Made by a program: the position numbers and the translations under genes. Source: Pseudomonadota bacterium (GTDB lineage: Bacteria > Desulfobacterota > Syntrophia > Syntrophales > JADFWA01). Taken from it: a stretch of 5,134 nt of DNA. The DNA is taken from NCBI GenBank assembly GCA_030610915.1, contig JAUWQS010000160.1:1-5134 (forward strand). The letters run 5' to 3'. Positions 1 to 5,134 of this stretch are shown in pieces; the stretch's first letter is position 1; each line of letters starts with the position of its first letter. The notes below the pieces were generated by a model. The model was not told where the DNA came from. It did not search any database and saw nothing but the letters and a program-made list of their open reading frames with translations.

Positions 1-34
1 CGCCGAAGTCTGTCAACTCGTAAATTCGTTTCAT
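1..34 (-). CDS. Possible 5' end of an unknown gene running off the left edge
   Basis: Reading leftward from an ATG at 34-32, the minus strand is open to the window edge and would encode MKRIYELTDFG. A purine-rich GGGAGAG (41-35) lies directly before the ATG, but the GGGAG core is only 2 nt away, closer than usual for a Shine-Dalgarno site. Eleven residues are too few to recognise a family. The frame has the same orientation as sbcC and begins 137 nt after its stop, so it could be a downstream gene with its own promoter or a continuation of the operon. It could equally be chance. Confidence 0.25.
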   Translation of the reverse strand, partial: MKRIYELTDFG

Positions 35-42
35 CTCTCCCA

Positions 43-70
43 AATTTCTAATTTCCAATTTCAAGTTTCA
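43..70. repeat. Four-unit degenerate 7-bp tandem repeat
   Basis: Four consecutive 7-nt units, AATTTCT, AATTTCC, AATTTCA and AGTTTCA, follow each other without gaps. The shared core is A(A/G)TTTC, so the period is exactly 7. The array lies just upstream of the possible gene at 1-34, in the space after sbcC. The same period, with a different unit, recurs on the other side of the operon (4805-4839 and 4974-5001). Its function is unknown. Slippage-type simple-repeat growth is the simplest explanation. Confidence 0.6.
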
Positions 71-74
71 AGCC

Positions 75-93
75 GTGAATGGCTAAGATTCAC
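75..93. repeat. Small inverted repeat GTGAAT/ATTCAC
   Basis: GTGAAT (75-80) and ATTCAC (88-93) are perfect inverted copies separated by 7 nt. The 6-bp stem is AT-rich and has no adjacent T-run, so it is not a convincing terminator. It may be part of the repeat-rich region after sbcC, or chance. Confidence 0.3.
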
Positions 94-110
94 AATCACT
101 CTTACATATT

Positions 111-133
111 GGGGGTTGCCCCTATTTATTGAG
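111..133. repeat. Degenerate copy of the upstream repeat's inner arm, with a GGGG/CCCC mini-hairpin
   Basis: Positions 119-133 read CCCCTATTTATTGAG and match 14 of 15 bases of 4924-4938 (CCCCAATTTATTGAG), in the same orientation, on the opposite side of the sbcDC operon. Here the C-run also pairs with the preceding G-run: GGGG (112-115) and CCCC (119-122) form a 4-bp stem with a 3-nt loop. This looks like a decayed or partial member of the family that forms the element at 4792-5017. The hairpin is too short and lacks a U-run, so I do not call it a terminator. Confidence 0.45.
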
Positions 134-134
134 C

Positions 135-146
135 TGATACGTATCA
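135..146. repeat. Perfect 12-bp palindrome TGATACGTATCA
   Basis: TGATACGTATCA is a perfect palindrome with no spacer, 25 nt beyond the sbcC stop codon (172-174). The flanking bases (C at 134, T at 147) break the symmetry. Perfect unspaced palindromes of this length suit binding by a dimeric protein better than RNA hairpin formation, because a stem would have no loop. It could be an operator for the gene to the left, but no promoter is clearly visible next to it and I do not recognise the site. Confidence 0.45.
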
Positions 147-171
147 TACTTCCAAAAAAATTTTTAAACCA

Positions 172-3100
172 TCAGCCTCGTTCCATCCTCTCACATCCCG
201 GGCCACTTATGATACTTTTGCCGCCGGACACAGGATAGACATTTATCAGGGTGCTGATTCGTTCCTTTAATGCCGGCACATGAGAAATGATACCGATCAG
301 CTTACCATCCTGCTGCAGCCCGGAAAGGGTTTCCAGAGCGGTTTCCAATGCATCTTCATCCAGGGAGCCAAAACCCTCATCAAGGAACAGGGAATCTACA
401 CGGACTTTGCGACTGGCCATTTTTGATAATCCAAGAGCCAGTGACAGACTGACAATAAAGCTCTCTCCACCGGAAAGATTTTTGGTCGATCTGATTTCAC
501 CGGCCTGATAATTATCAACAACATTCAGCTCCAGTGGCTGTTCCTCGTCCCGGACCAGCAGGTAGCGGTCGGTCATTTTTTCAAGCTGCCTGTTGGCATG
601 AGACACCATCAATTCAAAGGTGAGTCCCTGAGCAAAGTTTCTGTATTTCTTTCCATCCGCAGAGCCGATTAATGAATGCAGCGCATCCCATCTTGTGCAT
701 TCTGTCTTCTGTGCTTTGATTAACACTTGTTTCCGTTGATGTTTGGATTTTGCCTTTGTGTTGTCTGTGAGTTTTTGCTTGATTGCTCCAATTTCCTCGC
801 CAAGTTTTTTTAAGGATTCCTGGGTTGCAACCTGTTCATTTTTCAGATCATCTAACGGAGCTTCAGTAATCTTTTTGTCTGTCTCCTGAGATAGACGGGT
901 TCCCCTGTCTTTTTTCCGTGTTGCAATGTCAGCCTGTTTGTCATCGAGCTCTTTGGTTTGCCGACTCAATTTATTTCTTTCATCAATGGAAAGCCTGTAC
1001 GAAATGAATGTCGGCTCATCCTCAAACCCGGCTTCTTTGCAGATAGTCTTAAAAGAGGCTTCACTGCCGTCCAGCTCCGGCTTAATCTCAGCCGTGCTTT
1101 CCTTTAATGCGGTAATGCGGGTCTTTAAATCATTCAACTGTTGCATGACCTGATCCCTGCTGTCTCTTGCCGCTTTTTCAAATTTCTCAGCTTCAGCAAC
1201 AAGGCCTTCCAACCGGGCTTCCTCTGTATCCGGATTTTTCTGACCGTACAGCTCGGCACGATCAGCAGTAACCTTATCGAGATCCTTTTTGTGTGCGTCA
1301 AGCACACCTTGTTTTTCTTGCAGCGATTCACCAAGTGTTTGCATTATGGCATCGAGACTTTTTATCTCAGCCGCAAGTTCACCGTTTTGTTTTTCGATTT
1401 CAGCTTTTTGTTTTTGATGCTCCTGCCAGTTTTTCTGTCTAACTGTGAGAGCTTCTGAGATAGAATCCAGGTTTTCATCAGGGATCTCTTTTACGCCAAA
1501 TGGTCCCATCTTCGAGAGAACAGACTTTCCCCATTCAGCGTACTTACCCGCTGCCGACTGTAATTCTTTTTCAAAGCGCAGGGCATTTGCCTGAGATTCA
1601 TCTTTCTTGTGTTGAGTCTGAACAAGCTGCTTTTCTGCTTCAGTTAATGCAAAGCCTGCTTTTTTCTCTTTAGATTCATTCTTCTTCAGCTCTATCTCAA
1701 GCTGTTCTGCTTTCTGAATCAGGCTGAACAGTTTATTGATTTTTTTCTCTGTCTCATCGATCTCAGGGACATTACCTTCAGCAAAGGGGTGGTGCAGAGA
1801 CCCACATAACGGACATCGCTTGTCATCCTCCAATTTTGCACGTTCATCTTCGAGGCTTGCAATCTTTCTCAGGTAGGCCATTTCATGCAAAAGGCTCTCA
1901 TGTTCAGCCCTGTATTCCCGAAGCAAGCGGTCGCCTAAAAGTTCTGAAATGGAGCTATTTATTTGTGACGCCTGTTTTTTTACGATATCATGCTTCTCTT
2001 TGAGAGTGCTGCATAATGCTTCTTGCTTCGAGTGCAAGACTGCATTTGCCTTAAACTGTTTTTTCAGTTTTGAAACATGGGTGTTTATTGCTGAAACATT
2101 TGTTGCTGCTGCCTTCAGGTTTTTGATCTGCTCATTTATTCCTGTCAGTTCAGTAATCAGCGCCGCATCAGGGGCATTTGCAGACAGATATTCTTCAATC
2201 CTGGAAAGTTCTTTGGCAGCAGTCTCTTTATTCGATACAACCTGTTGTCGGCGCTTTTTATCCTTAGAAAGCTGTGTCTTAATCTTCCGGCAATCCGACT
2301 CAGCCGTTTTTAGAACAGGCCGTTTCTCTGAAATACGAAGGTCAAGCGCCCGAACTTTTTTAATCAGCCCAAGTTCAATTTTTTGTTTGCCTTTGATTCT
2401 AATTACAGCTTCCTCGGCATTTTTAAGATCTGTTTCTTTTAATCCCAGCGTTTTTTCCTGATCAGGAAGCTGAACTTCCGAATTTGCCAAAGTCTCAAGC
2501 TCGGTTTTTTGCTGCTGTCTTTTCGAGGACAGGGTGGCAAATTCACTATCCAGTTCTGCGGCCTTAAGGGCCTTCTGCAATCTTGCCCTATCGGTCTCAA
2601 ATGCCTTCAAGTCATTCGACAGGACCTCCGATTCTTTATCTATTGCGGAAAGCTCGCTTTTTAGCGCATCAATCCCGGTAAGCCCTTGAATGGATTTCCC
2701 CAGCGCATCATTTTTAAGGCCAAGTTCCTTTTCAATCTTCTGATTACAGGAAAATTCCTGATTTAATGCGGTCTCGTTTTCGCTACTCAGAATTACTATT
2801 CCAGCGGTCTCTGCCTGCAATAATTCAAGTTTCTCATGTTCTTCACGATGGCGTTCGTGAACACGTTTTGAAATTTCACTGTAAATCTCTGTGCCTGTGA
2901 TCTGTTCAAGGATTGGAGCTCTATCATCCGGCGCTGCCTGAAGAAATGCCGCAAACCCTCCCTGAGCAAGCAGCATGGATCGAGTGAAACGATCAAAATC
3001 CATTCCTGTTCGAGCCTCGATGGCTGCCGCCGCTTCCCGTTTTTTTGACTCCAATATCCGGCCGCTGACAGCATCTGAAATCTCATGTCTTGAGTCAACA

Positions 3101-3426
3101 AGGTTGCCGTCGGCCTTTTTACGGGCCTTGTGCTGACCCCAATAGCATCGGAATCGACCGGCCTGCGTTTCAAAGGTCACTTCAGCAAAACACTCACCGG
3201 TCTGCCGGGACATAATCTCATTGCTGCTTTTGTTAATCGATTTTAATCGTGGTGTCCTGCCGTAAAGCGCAAGACAGATGGCATCGAGAATGGTGGACTT
3301 GCCTGCGCCGGTAGGGCCTGTAATTGCAAAGATTCCATCAGAGACATACTCGGGATTTGTGAAGTCTATGAACCACTTACCGCTAAGTGAATTGAGGTTT
3401 TTGAATTTAAGCTCAAGGATTCTCAT
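172..3426 (-). CDS. sbcC: SbcC, Rad50-like ATPase subunit of the SbcCD nuclease
   Basis: SbcC is the SMC-family ATPase that binds DNA and drives the SbcD nuclease. The complex opens hairpins and cruciforms and trims protein-blocked ends in the cytoplasm. Translation from ATG 3426 gives 1084 aa, close to E. coli SbcC (about 1048). The N-terminal lobe has Walker A GPTGAGKS (37-44, K43) and a Q-loop at Q155 within LLAQGG. Two long Glu/Lys/Gln-rich coiled-coil stretches (about 175-535 and 545-900) flank the zinc hook CPLC (C538, C541). The C-terminal lobe (from about 905) has signature LSGGES (984-989), Walker B LFLDEG (1013-1018), D-loop SLDED (1021-1025) and the H-loop histidine H1049. All key motifs are present and the frame is intact. 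An in-frame TTG at 3432 would add two residues, but the ATG gives MRILELKFKN, as the family begins, with AGAAAGG 6 nt upstream. It follows sbcD after 11 nt and is surely co-transcribed. Confidence 0.97.
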   Translation of the reverse strand: MRILELKFKNLNSLSGKWFIDFTNPEYVSDGIFAITGPTGAGKSTILDAICLALYGRTPRLKSINKSSNEIMSRQTGECFAEVTFETQAGRFRCYWGQHKARKKADGNLVDSRHEISDAVSGRILESKKREAAAAIEARTGMDFDRFTRSMLLAQGGFAAFLQAAPDDRAPILEQITGTEIYSEISKRVHERHREEHEKLELLQAETAGIVILSSENETALNQEFSCNQKIEKELGLKNDALGKSIQGLTGIDALKSELSAIDKESEVLSNDLKAFETDRARLQKALKAAELDSEFATLSSKRQQQKTELETLANSEVQLPDQEKTLGLKETDLKNAEEAVIRIKGKQKIELGLIKKVRALDLRISEKRPVLKTAESDCRKIKTQLSKDKKRRQQVVSNKETAAKELSRIEEYLSANAPDAALITELTGINEQIKNLKAAATNVSAINTHVSKLKKQFKANAVLHSKQEALCSTLKEKHDIVKKQASQINSSISELLGDRLLREYRAEHESLLHEMAYLRKIASLEDERAKLEDDKRCPLCGSLHHPFAEGNVPEIDETEKKINKLFSLIQKAEQLEIELKKNESKEKKAGFALTEAEKQLVQTQHKKDESQANALRFEKELQSAAGKYAEWGKSVLSKMGPFGVKEIPDENLDSISEALTVRQKNWQEHQKQKAEIEKQNGELAAEIKSLDAIMQTLGESLQEKQGVLDAHKKDLDKVTADRAELYGQKNPDTEEARLEGLVAEAEKFEKAARDSRDQVMQQLNDLKTRITALKESTAEIKPELDGSEASFKTICKEAGFEDEPTFISYRLSIDERNKLSRQTKELDDKQADIATRKKDRGTRLSQETDKKITEAPLDDLKNEQVATQESLKKLGEEIGAIKQKLTDNTKAKSKHQRKQVLIKAQKTECTRWDALHSLIGSADGKKYRNFAQGLTFELMVSHANRQLEKMTDRYLLVRDEEQPLELNVVDNYQAGEIRSTKNLSGGESFIVSLSLALGLSKMASRKVRVDSLFLDEGFGSLDEDALETALETLSGLQQDGKLIGIISHVPALKERISTLINVYPVSGGKSIISGPGCERMERG

Positions 3427-3432
3427 GAGCAA

Positions 3433-3439
3433 CCTTTCT
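3433..3439 (-). promoter_or_regulatory. sbcC ribosome-binding site overlapping the sbcD stop
   Basis: The minus strand reads AGAAAGG, then 6 nt (TTGCTC), then the ATG at 3426. The first two bases of this site are the last two bases of the sbcD TAG stop (3440-3438). This arrangement favours translational coupling and fixed subunit ratios. It also supports ATG 3426 over the TTG at 3432, which would abut the site with no spacing. Confidence 0.7.
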
Positions 3440-4760
3440 ATTCCGCATTTGCATCTTCCTCCTGCATCATCTGAATCGTTTCCTTATATGATTGAATCAG
3501 AGCCGGGCGTTCATCCTCCAGCACCTCATAAGTATTTAGACAACGGATAAAGACATCGTTTACATCCAGGTCGTCGAGCGTCTCATCTTTGCAGGTTTGA
3601 CCTATTACCCGTTCAAGGAGACGCTTGTTTTTTGTCAGTCGGACCTCCATTGCGGTATTGGCAACAGCTTCGTCGATAAGCTCCCGCAGATTACCGGCGA
3701 TCTCCGTCCCCGTGTATTCAATTTCCAGCCATGCATCACTTGTCTGTGATTTCAGTTCATGGATTCTTTCCGTAATCTCATCGATTCCGCCGGATATTCT
3801 TTCCAGCGCCTGAAAGCAGGGAACGGGGTGAAGGGTGATTTTTGGGGGAAGATTTTTATAAGATGACTTATCCGCAGATTTCACAGATTCACACAGATTA
3901 TTCCCTTTTTGCCTTTCATCTGCGCCTGTTTGCGTAATCTGCGGATCATTTGAAAATTCTACAATCACAACGCTTTTTTCATGAGTGGCTTCTCCGTAAC
4001 CCATGGGGATAGGCGATCCGGAGTAACGAATATACTCTGCCGCCCCAACCTTCTGCGGAACGTGCAGGTGCCCTAAGGCAAGGTAATCCATGCATGCCGG
4101 AAAGATATCTTTATCAACATGTGCCAGTGAGCCGACGTAAAGCTCTCTTACCCCGTCACCCTCAACCGTTTTGCCACCGGCCGTAAAAAGGTGTCCCATT
4201 CCGATGATAGGGATATCGCCGTATTCCCTCTGCTTTTCTTCTGCAACCCTGCAGACACCGGCATAATGCCTTTGCAGACCATCGATGAGCTTGGTGTTCT
4301 TGTCTTCTATGCTTTCACCGGCTTCAACAATGCGGATATCCCGATCCCGCAAGTAAGGAACCGCACACACAATAGCCTCGGGGATATCTGAATGCCCTAC
4401 AAGAGTAATAACCTCATCCTCCGGATTTTCCGTGATCGAGCCGACTACATGGACATTCAGAGCCCTCAGGAGTTCCTTGGGAGCGTTCAGAAAAGAAGGT
4501 GAATCATGGTTGCCGGCAATTACCACTATATGACGACAACAGGACGCAGACACTTTACAGAGAAACCGGTAATAAAGTTCCTGCGCACGGTTGCTGGGTG
4601 TGCTGTTATCAAAAACATCTCCGGCAATCAGCAGCGCATCGATACTTTCGGTCTGTATGAATCCTGCCAGCCAGTCTAAAAATGCCGAAAACTCATCGTA
4701 TCGCTTCCGGCCATAGAGCGAGCGGCCAAGATGCCAGTCTGATGTGTGAAGGATTTTCAT
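3438..4760 (-). CDS. sbcD: SbcD, Mre11-like nuclease subunit of SbcCD
   Basis: SbcD is the metallophosphoesterase that gives SbcCD its Mn-dependent exonuclease and hairpin endonuclease activity. From ATG 4760 the product is 440 aa, against about 400 in E. coli. It begins MKILHTSDWHLGR, the usual family start. Phosphoesterase motifs are DWH (D8, H10), GDVFD (D48), GNHD (N84, with likely catalytic H85), GMGH (H190) and GHLH (H231, H233). All expected metal ligands are present. RYSGSPIPMGYGE (245-257) leads into the capping domain, and the C-terminal SbcD domain (about 305-440, with ERVIGQTCKDE and DVNDVF) follows. Residues about 272-297, between VVIVEFSN and PPKITLHP, are encoded by a palindromic repeat and explain most of the extra length. 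A GTG at 4811 would add 17 residues, partly from the upstream repeat. I reject it because ATG 4760 has the better ribosome-binding site and the conserved N-terminus. Confidence 0.97.
   Translation of the reverse strand: MKILHTSDWHLGRSLYGRKRYDEFSAFLDWLAGFIQTESIDALLIAGDVFDNSTPSNRAQELYYRFLCKVSASCCRHIVVIAGNHDSPSFLNAPKELLRALNVHVVGSITENPEDEVITLVGHSDIPEAIVCAVPYLRDRDIRIVEAGESIEDKNTKLIDGLQRHYAGVCRVAEEKQREYGDIPIIGMGHLFTAGGKTVEGDGVRELYVGSLAHVDKDIFPACMDYLALGHLHVPQKVGAAEYIRYSGSPIPMGYGEATHEKSVVIVEFSNDPQITQTGADERQKGNNLCESVKSADKSSYKNLPPKITLHPVPCFQALERISGGIDEITERIHELKSQTSDAWLEIEYTGTEIAGNLRELIDEAVANTAMEVRLTKNKRLLERVIGQTCKDETLDDLDVNDVFIRCLNTYEVLEDERPALIQSYKETIQMMQEEDANAE
3870..3946. repeat. Palindromic repeat embedded in frame in sbcD
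   Basis: Two 29-nt arms, 3870-3898 and 3918-3946, are inverted copies around a 19-nt loop. The outer 11 bp are perfect (ATCCGCAGATT/AATCTGCGGAT), and by my alignment 21 of 29 positions pair. Three of the eight mismatches become G-U pairs in the mRNA. The left arm is itself repetitive: GCAGATT, ACAGATT and ACAGATT recur every 9-10 nt. It encodes about residues 272-297 of SbcD, a polar stretch (including QITQTGADERQKGNN) between the phosphoesterase/capping region and the C-terminal domain, where E. coli SbcD has only a short connector. From memory, CCGCAGATT-type sequence is a recurring intergenic repeat in many bacterial genomes. The reading frame survives, so this looks like a tolerated insertion in a surface linker. 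Confidence 0.7.
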
Positions 4761-4768
4761 GAAGGCAA

Positions 4769-4773
4769 CCCTT
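4769..4773 (-). promoter_or_regulatory. sbcD ribosome-binding site
   Basis: The minus strand reads AAGGG, then 8 nt (TTGCCTTC), then ATG at 4760. The spacing is normal and decides the start in favour of the ATG. The alternative GTG at 4811 has only CCAGGAACT close upstream. Confidence 0.65.
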
Positions 4774-4804
4774 ATGATTTTCACTGCCTGTTCGTAACTA
4801 CTCC

Positions 4805-4839
4805 GGTTCACAGTTCCTGGGTTCAGGGTTCAACGGTTG
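4805..4839. repeat. 7-bp-period repeat array, left arm of the upstream palindrome
   Basis: Five 7-nt steps read GGTTCAC, AGTTCCT, GGGTTCA, GGGTTCA, ACGGTTG. The third and fourth are identical (4819-4825 and 4826-4832), and the others share a GTTC or GGTT core. It is the left-hand heptamer block of the element at 4792-5017. Confidence 0.55.
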
Positions 4840-4874
4840 AAGGAAGAGAATCGGGTGATATCTCAATAAATTTG

Positions 4875-4902
4875 GATACGGGCGACTCTAATCGCCCATA
4901 TC
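4875..4902 (-). repeat. Core hairpin, fully paired only in minus-strand RNA
   Basis: An 11-bp stem closes a 6-nt loop: GATACGGGCGA (4875-4885) with TCGCCCATATC (4892-4902). As plus-strand RNA, one position (4879/4898) is a C-A mismatch. Read as minus-strand RNA the same position is a U-G wobble, so all 11 pairs form, with loop UUAGAG. The minus strand is the sense of sbcDC and the antitoxin-like gene. The stem is followed on the minus strand by CCAAATTTATT rather than a U-run, so I do not call an intrinsic terminator. Confidence 0.6.
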
Positions 4903-4925
4903 GGGAGGTTAAAACCTTCCCTCCC
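4903..4925. repeat. Second core hairpin GGGAGG/CCTCCC
   Basis: GGGAGG (4903-4908) pairs perfectly with CCTCCC (4920-4925) around an 11-nt loop. An alternative register pairs GGGAGGT with ACCTTCCC around a TAAA loop with one bulged T. It lies immediately beside the 4875-4902 hairpin, with no base between them, and both sit inside the TCTCAATAAATT arms. Confidence 0.5.
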
Positions 4926-4957
4926 CCAATTTATTGAGAGGTTACAGAATTAATTTG

Positions 4958-4987
4958 ATTGTAACTCTTTTAACCGTGAACTGTGAA
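4958..4987 (-). promoter_or_regulatory. Weak candidate sigma-70 promoter for sbcDC
   Basis: The minus strand has TTCACA (4987-4982) and TACAAT (4963-4958), each one base off the consensus boxes, with an 18-nt spacer. It lies in the right arm of the upstream palindrome, so it would start a transcript near 4950 with a leader of about 190 nt containing both core hairpins. The match could be chance in repeat DNA. The operon might instead be read through from the gene to the right. Confidence 0.25.
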
Positions 4988-5001
4988 CCTTGAACCTGAG
5001 G
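4974..5001. repeat. 7-bp-period repeat array, right arm of the upstream palindrome
   Basis: Four 7-nt steps read CCGTGAA, CTGTGAA, CCTTGAA, CCTGAGG. The core TGAAC(C) is the inverse of the GGTTCA core at 4805-4839, so the two arrays face each other. Confidence 0.5.
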
Positions 5002-5032
5002 GCCTGAATAGTTACGATTTCTCCATTCATAA

Positions 5033-5134
5033 TCAATGAACTGCACTATCCATCAGAGATGAAATTGGCTCTATCGTTAGTTTGAAACCAAGGGAATTCA
5101 ATATAATATCCAATGTTTTTAATCTTGGATTGCC
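5033..5134 (-). CDS. C-terminal fragment of a probable XRE/HigA-type antitoxin or regulator
   Basis: The minus strand is open from the right edge to a TGA at 5035-5033 and encodes the last 33 residues of a protein. These begin GNPRLKTLDIILNSLGFKLT and end DSAVH. The pattern NPRLKTLDIILNSLGFKLTIEP closely resembles the end of helix-turn-helix antitoxins of the HigA/addiction-module type, where NP.L.TL..IL.ALG..L.V.P follows the DNA-binding helices. The helix-turn-helix itself would lie outside the window, so the family is inferred from the tail alone. If correct, the toxin gene would be expected upstream, to the right of the window. It points toward sbcD, with 272 nt between its stop and the sbcD start. 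No clear intrinsic terminator follows it. Confidence 0.6.
   Translation of the reverse strand, partial: GNPRLKTLDIILNSLGFKLTIEPISSLMDSAVH

Larger units (their letters stand above)
4792..5017. repeat. Nested interrupted palindrome (MITE-like element) upstream of sbcDC
   Basis: Three perfect arm pairs are nested around nearly the same centre (about 4897-4905): TCGTAACTA 4792-4800 with 5009-5017; GGTTCACAGTTC 4805-4816 with 4978-4989; TCTCAATAAATT 4861-4872 with 4928-4939. Shorter matches lie between them (AAGAG 4844-4848 with CTCTT 4965-4969; ACGGTT with AACCGT). The core holds two hairpins (4875-4902 and 4903-4925). The element fills most of the gap between the antitoxin-like tail and sbcD. 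It has no visible transposase and no clear target-site duplication. A non-autonomous palindromic repeat of the MITE/REP kind is the best guess. Alternatively it may be several independent repeats inserted in one another. Any sbcDC transcript starting upstream would carry this structure in its leader. Confidence 0.7.

Noticed and set aside
155..168. AT-only stretch right after the sbcC stop as a terminator
   Set aside because: The minus strand has A5T7, but there is no GC-rich stem before the T-run, so it does not make an intrinsic terminator.
1949..2461. A 170-codon open frame on the plus strand, opposite sbcC
   Set aside because: It lies wholly antisense to the sbcC coiled-coil region. Its Ser/Phe/Cys-rich composition is what the reverse of Glu/Lys-rich codons yields, so it is a shadow frame.
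2796..3173. A 125-codon minus-strand frame overlapping the sbcC N-terminal region
   Set aside because: It is another frame of the same strand as sbcC, whose own frame contains all the expected ATPase motifs. There is no sign of a second protein.
3858..3871. Small inverted repeat ATAAG/CTTAT next to the in-gene palindrome
   Set aside because: A 5-bp AT-rich stem is expected by chance and does not align with the ends of the larger element.
3870..3946. CRISPR-like repeats from the recurring CAGATT units
   Set aside because: Units are only 6-7 nt, spaced 9-10 nt, and the region is coding. There is no repeat-spacer architecture.
4875..4925. The two core hairpins as intrinsic terminators or a riboswitch
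   Set aside because: No uridine run follows on either strand, and I recognise no known riboswitch consensus.
4950..5030. A 26-codon minus-strand frame (ATG 5030 to TAA 4950) just after the antitoxin-like stop
   Set aside because: It has no ribosome-binding site, runs straight through the palindrome's heptamer arm, and resembles no protein I know.

Overview
The window holds one complete two-gene operon on the minus strand, sbcD then sbcC. They encode the bacterial Mre11/Rad50-type nuclease complex SbcCD. Two incomplete reading frames lie at the edges, also on the minus strand. At the right edge is the C-terminal tail of what looks like an XRE/HigA-type antitoxin or regulator (5033-5134). At the left edge is a possible 5' end of an unknown gene (1-34). 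No tRNA, rRNA, CRISPR array or transposase gene is visible.

The organism cannot be fixed from one housekeeping-type operon. Moderate GC, a Gram-negative-style SbcCD pair, and intergenic DNA rich in short-period and palindromic repeats would fit a repeat-rich Desulfobacterota-like (former Deltaproteobacteria) genome. This is an impression, not a demonstration.

Layout in transcription order, right to left. The antitoxin-like tail ends at 5033. A 272-nt gap (4761-5032) is mostly filled by a nearly concentric interrupted palindrome (4792-5017). Its outer arms are TCGTAACTA/TAGTTACGA. Its middle arms are made of 7-nt repeats around GGTTCACAGTTC. Its inner arms are TCTCAATAAATT, and its core holds two small hairpins. 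sbcD (4760-3438) starts 31 nt past the outer arm and carries a second, unrelated palindromic repeat inside its coding sequence (3870-3946), read through in frame. sbcC (3426-172) begins 11 nt after the sbcD stop, with its ribosome-binding site touching that stop. The 171-nt left flank holds a 12-bp perfect palindrome, a degenerate relative of the inner arm of the upstream element, and a 7-nt tandem repeat.

From family knowledge, SbcD is the Mn-dependent nuclease and SbcC is the SMC-like ATPase with a zinc hook. Together they trim blocked DNA ends and cleave hairpins or cruciforms formed by long palindromes. The notable point is that this palindrome-cleaving enzyme has one interrupted palindrome directly upstream of its operon and another embedded in its nuclease gene. 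The in-gene element resembles in principle the protein-coding palindromic elements described in Rickettsia. I see no convincing new multi-gene system; the repeats are the parts worth following up.
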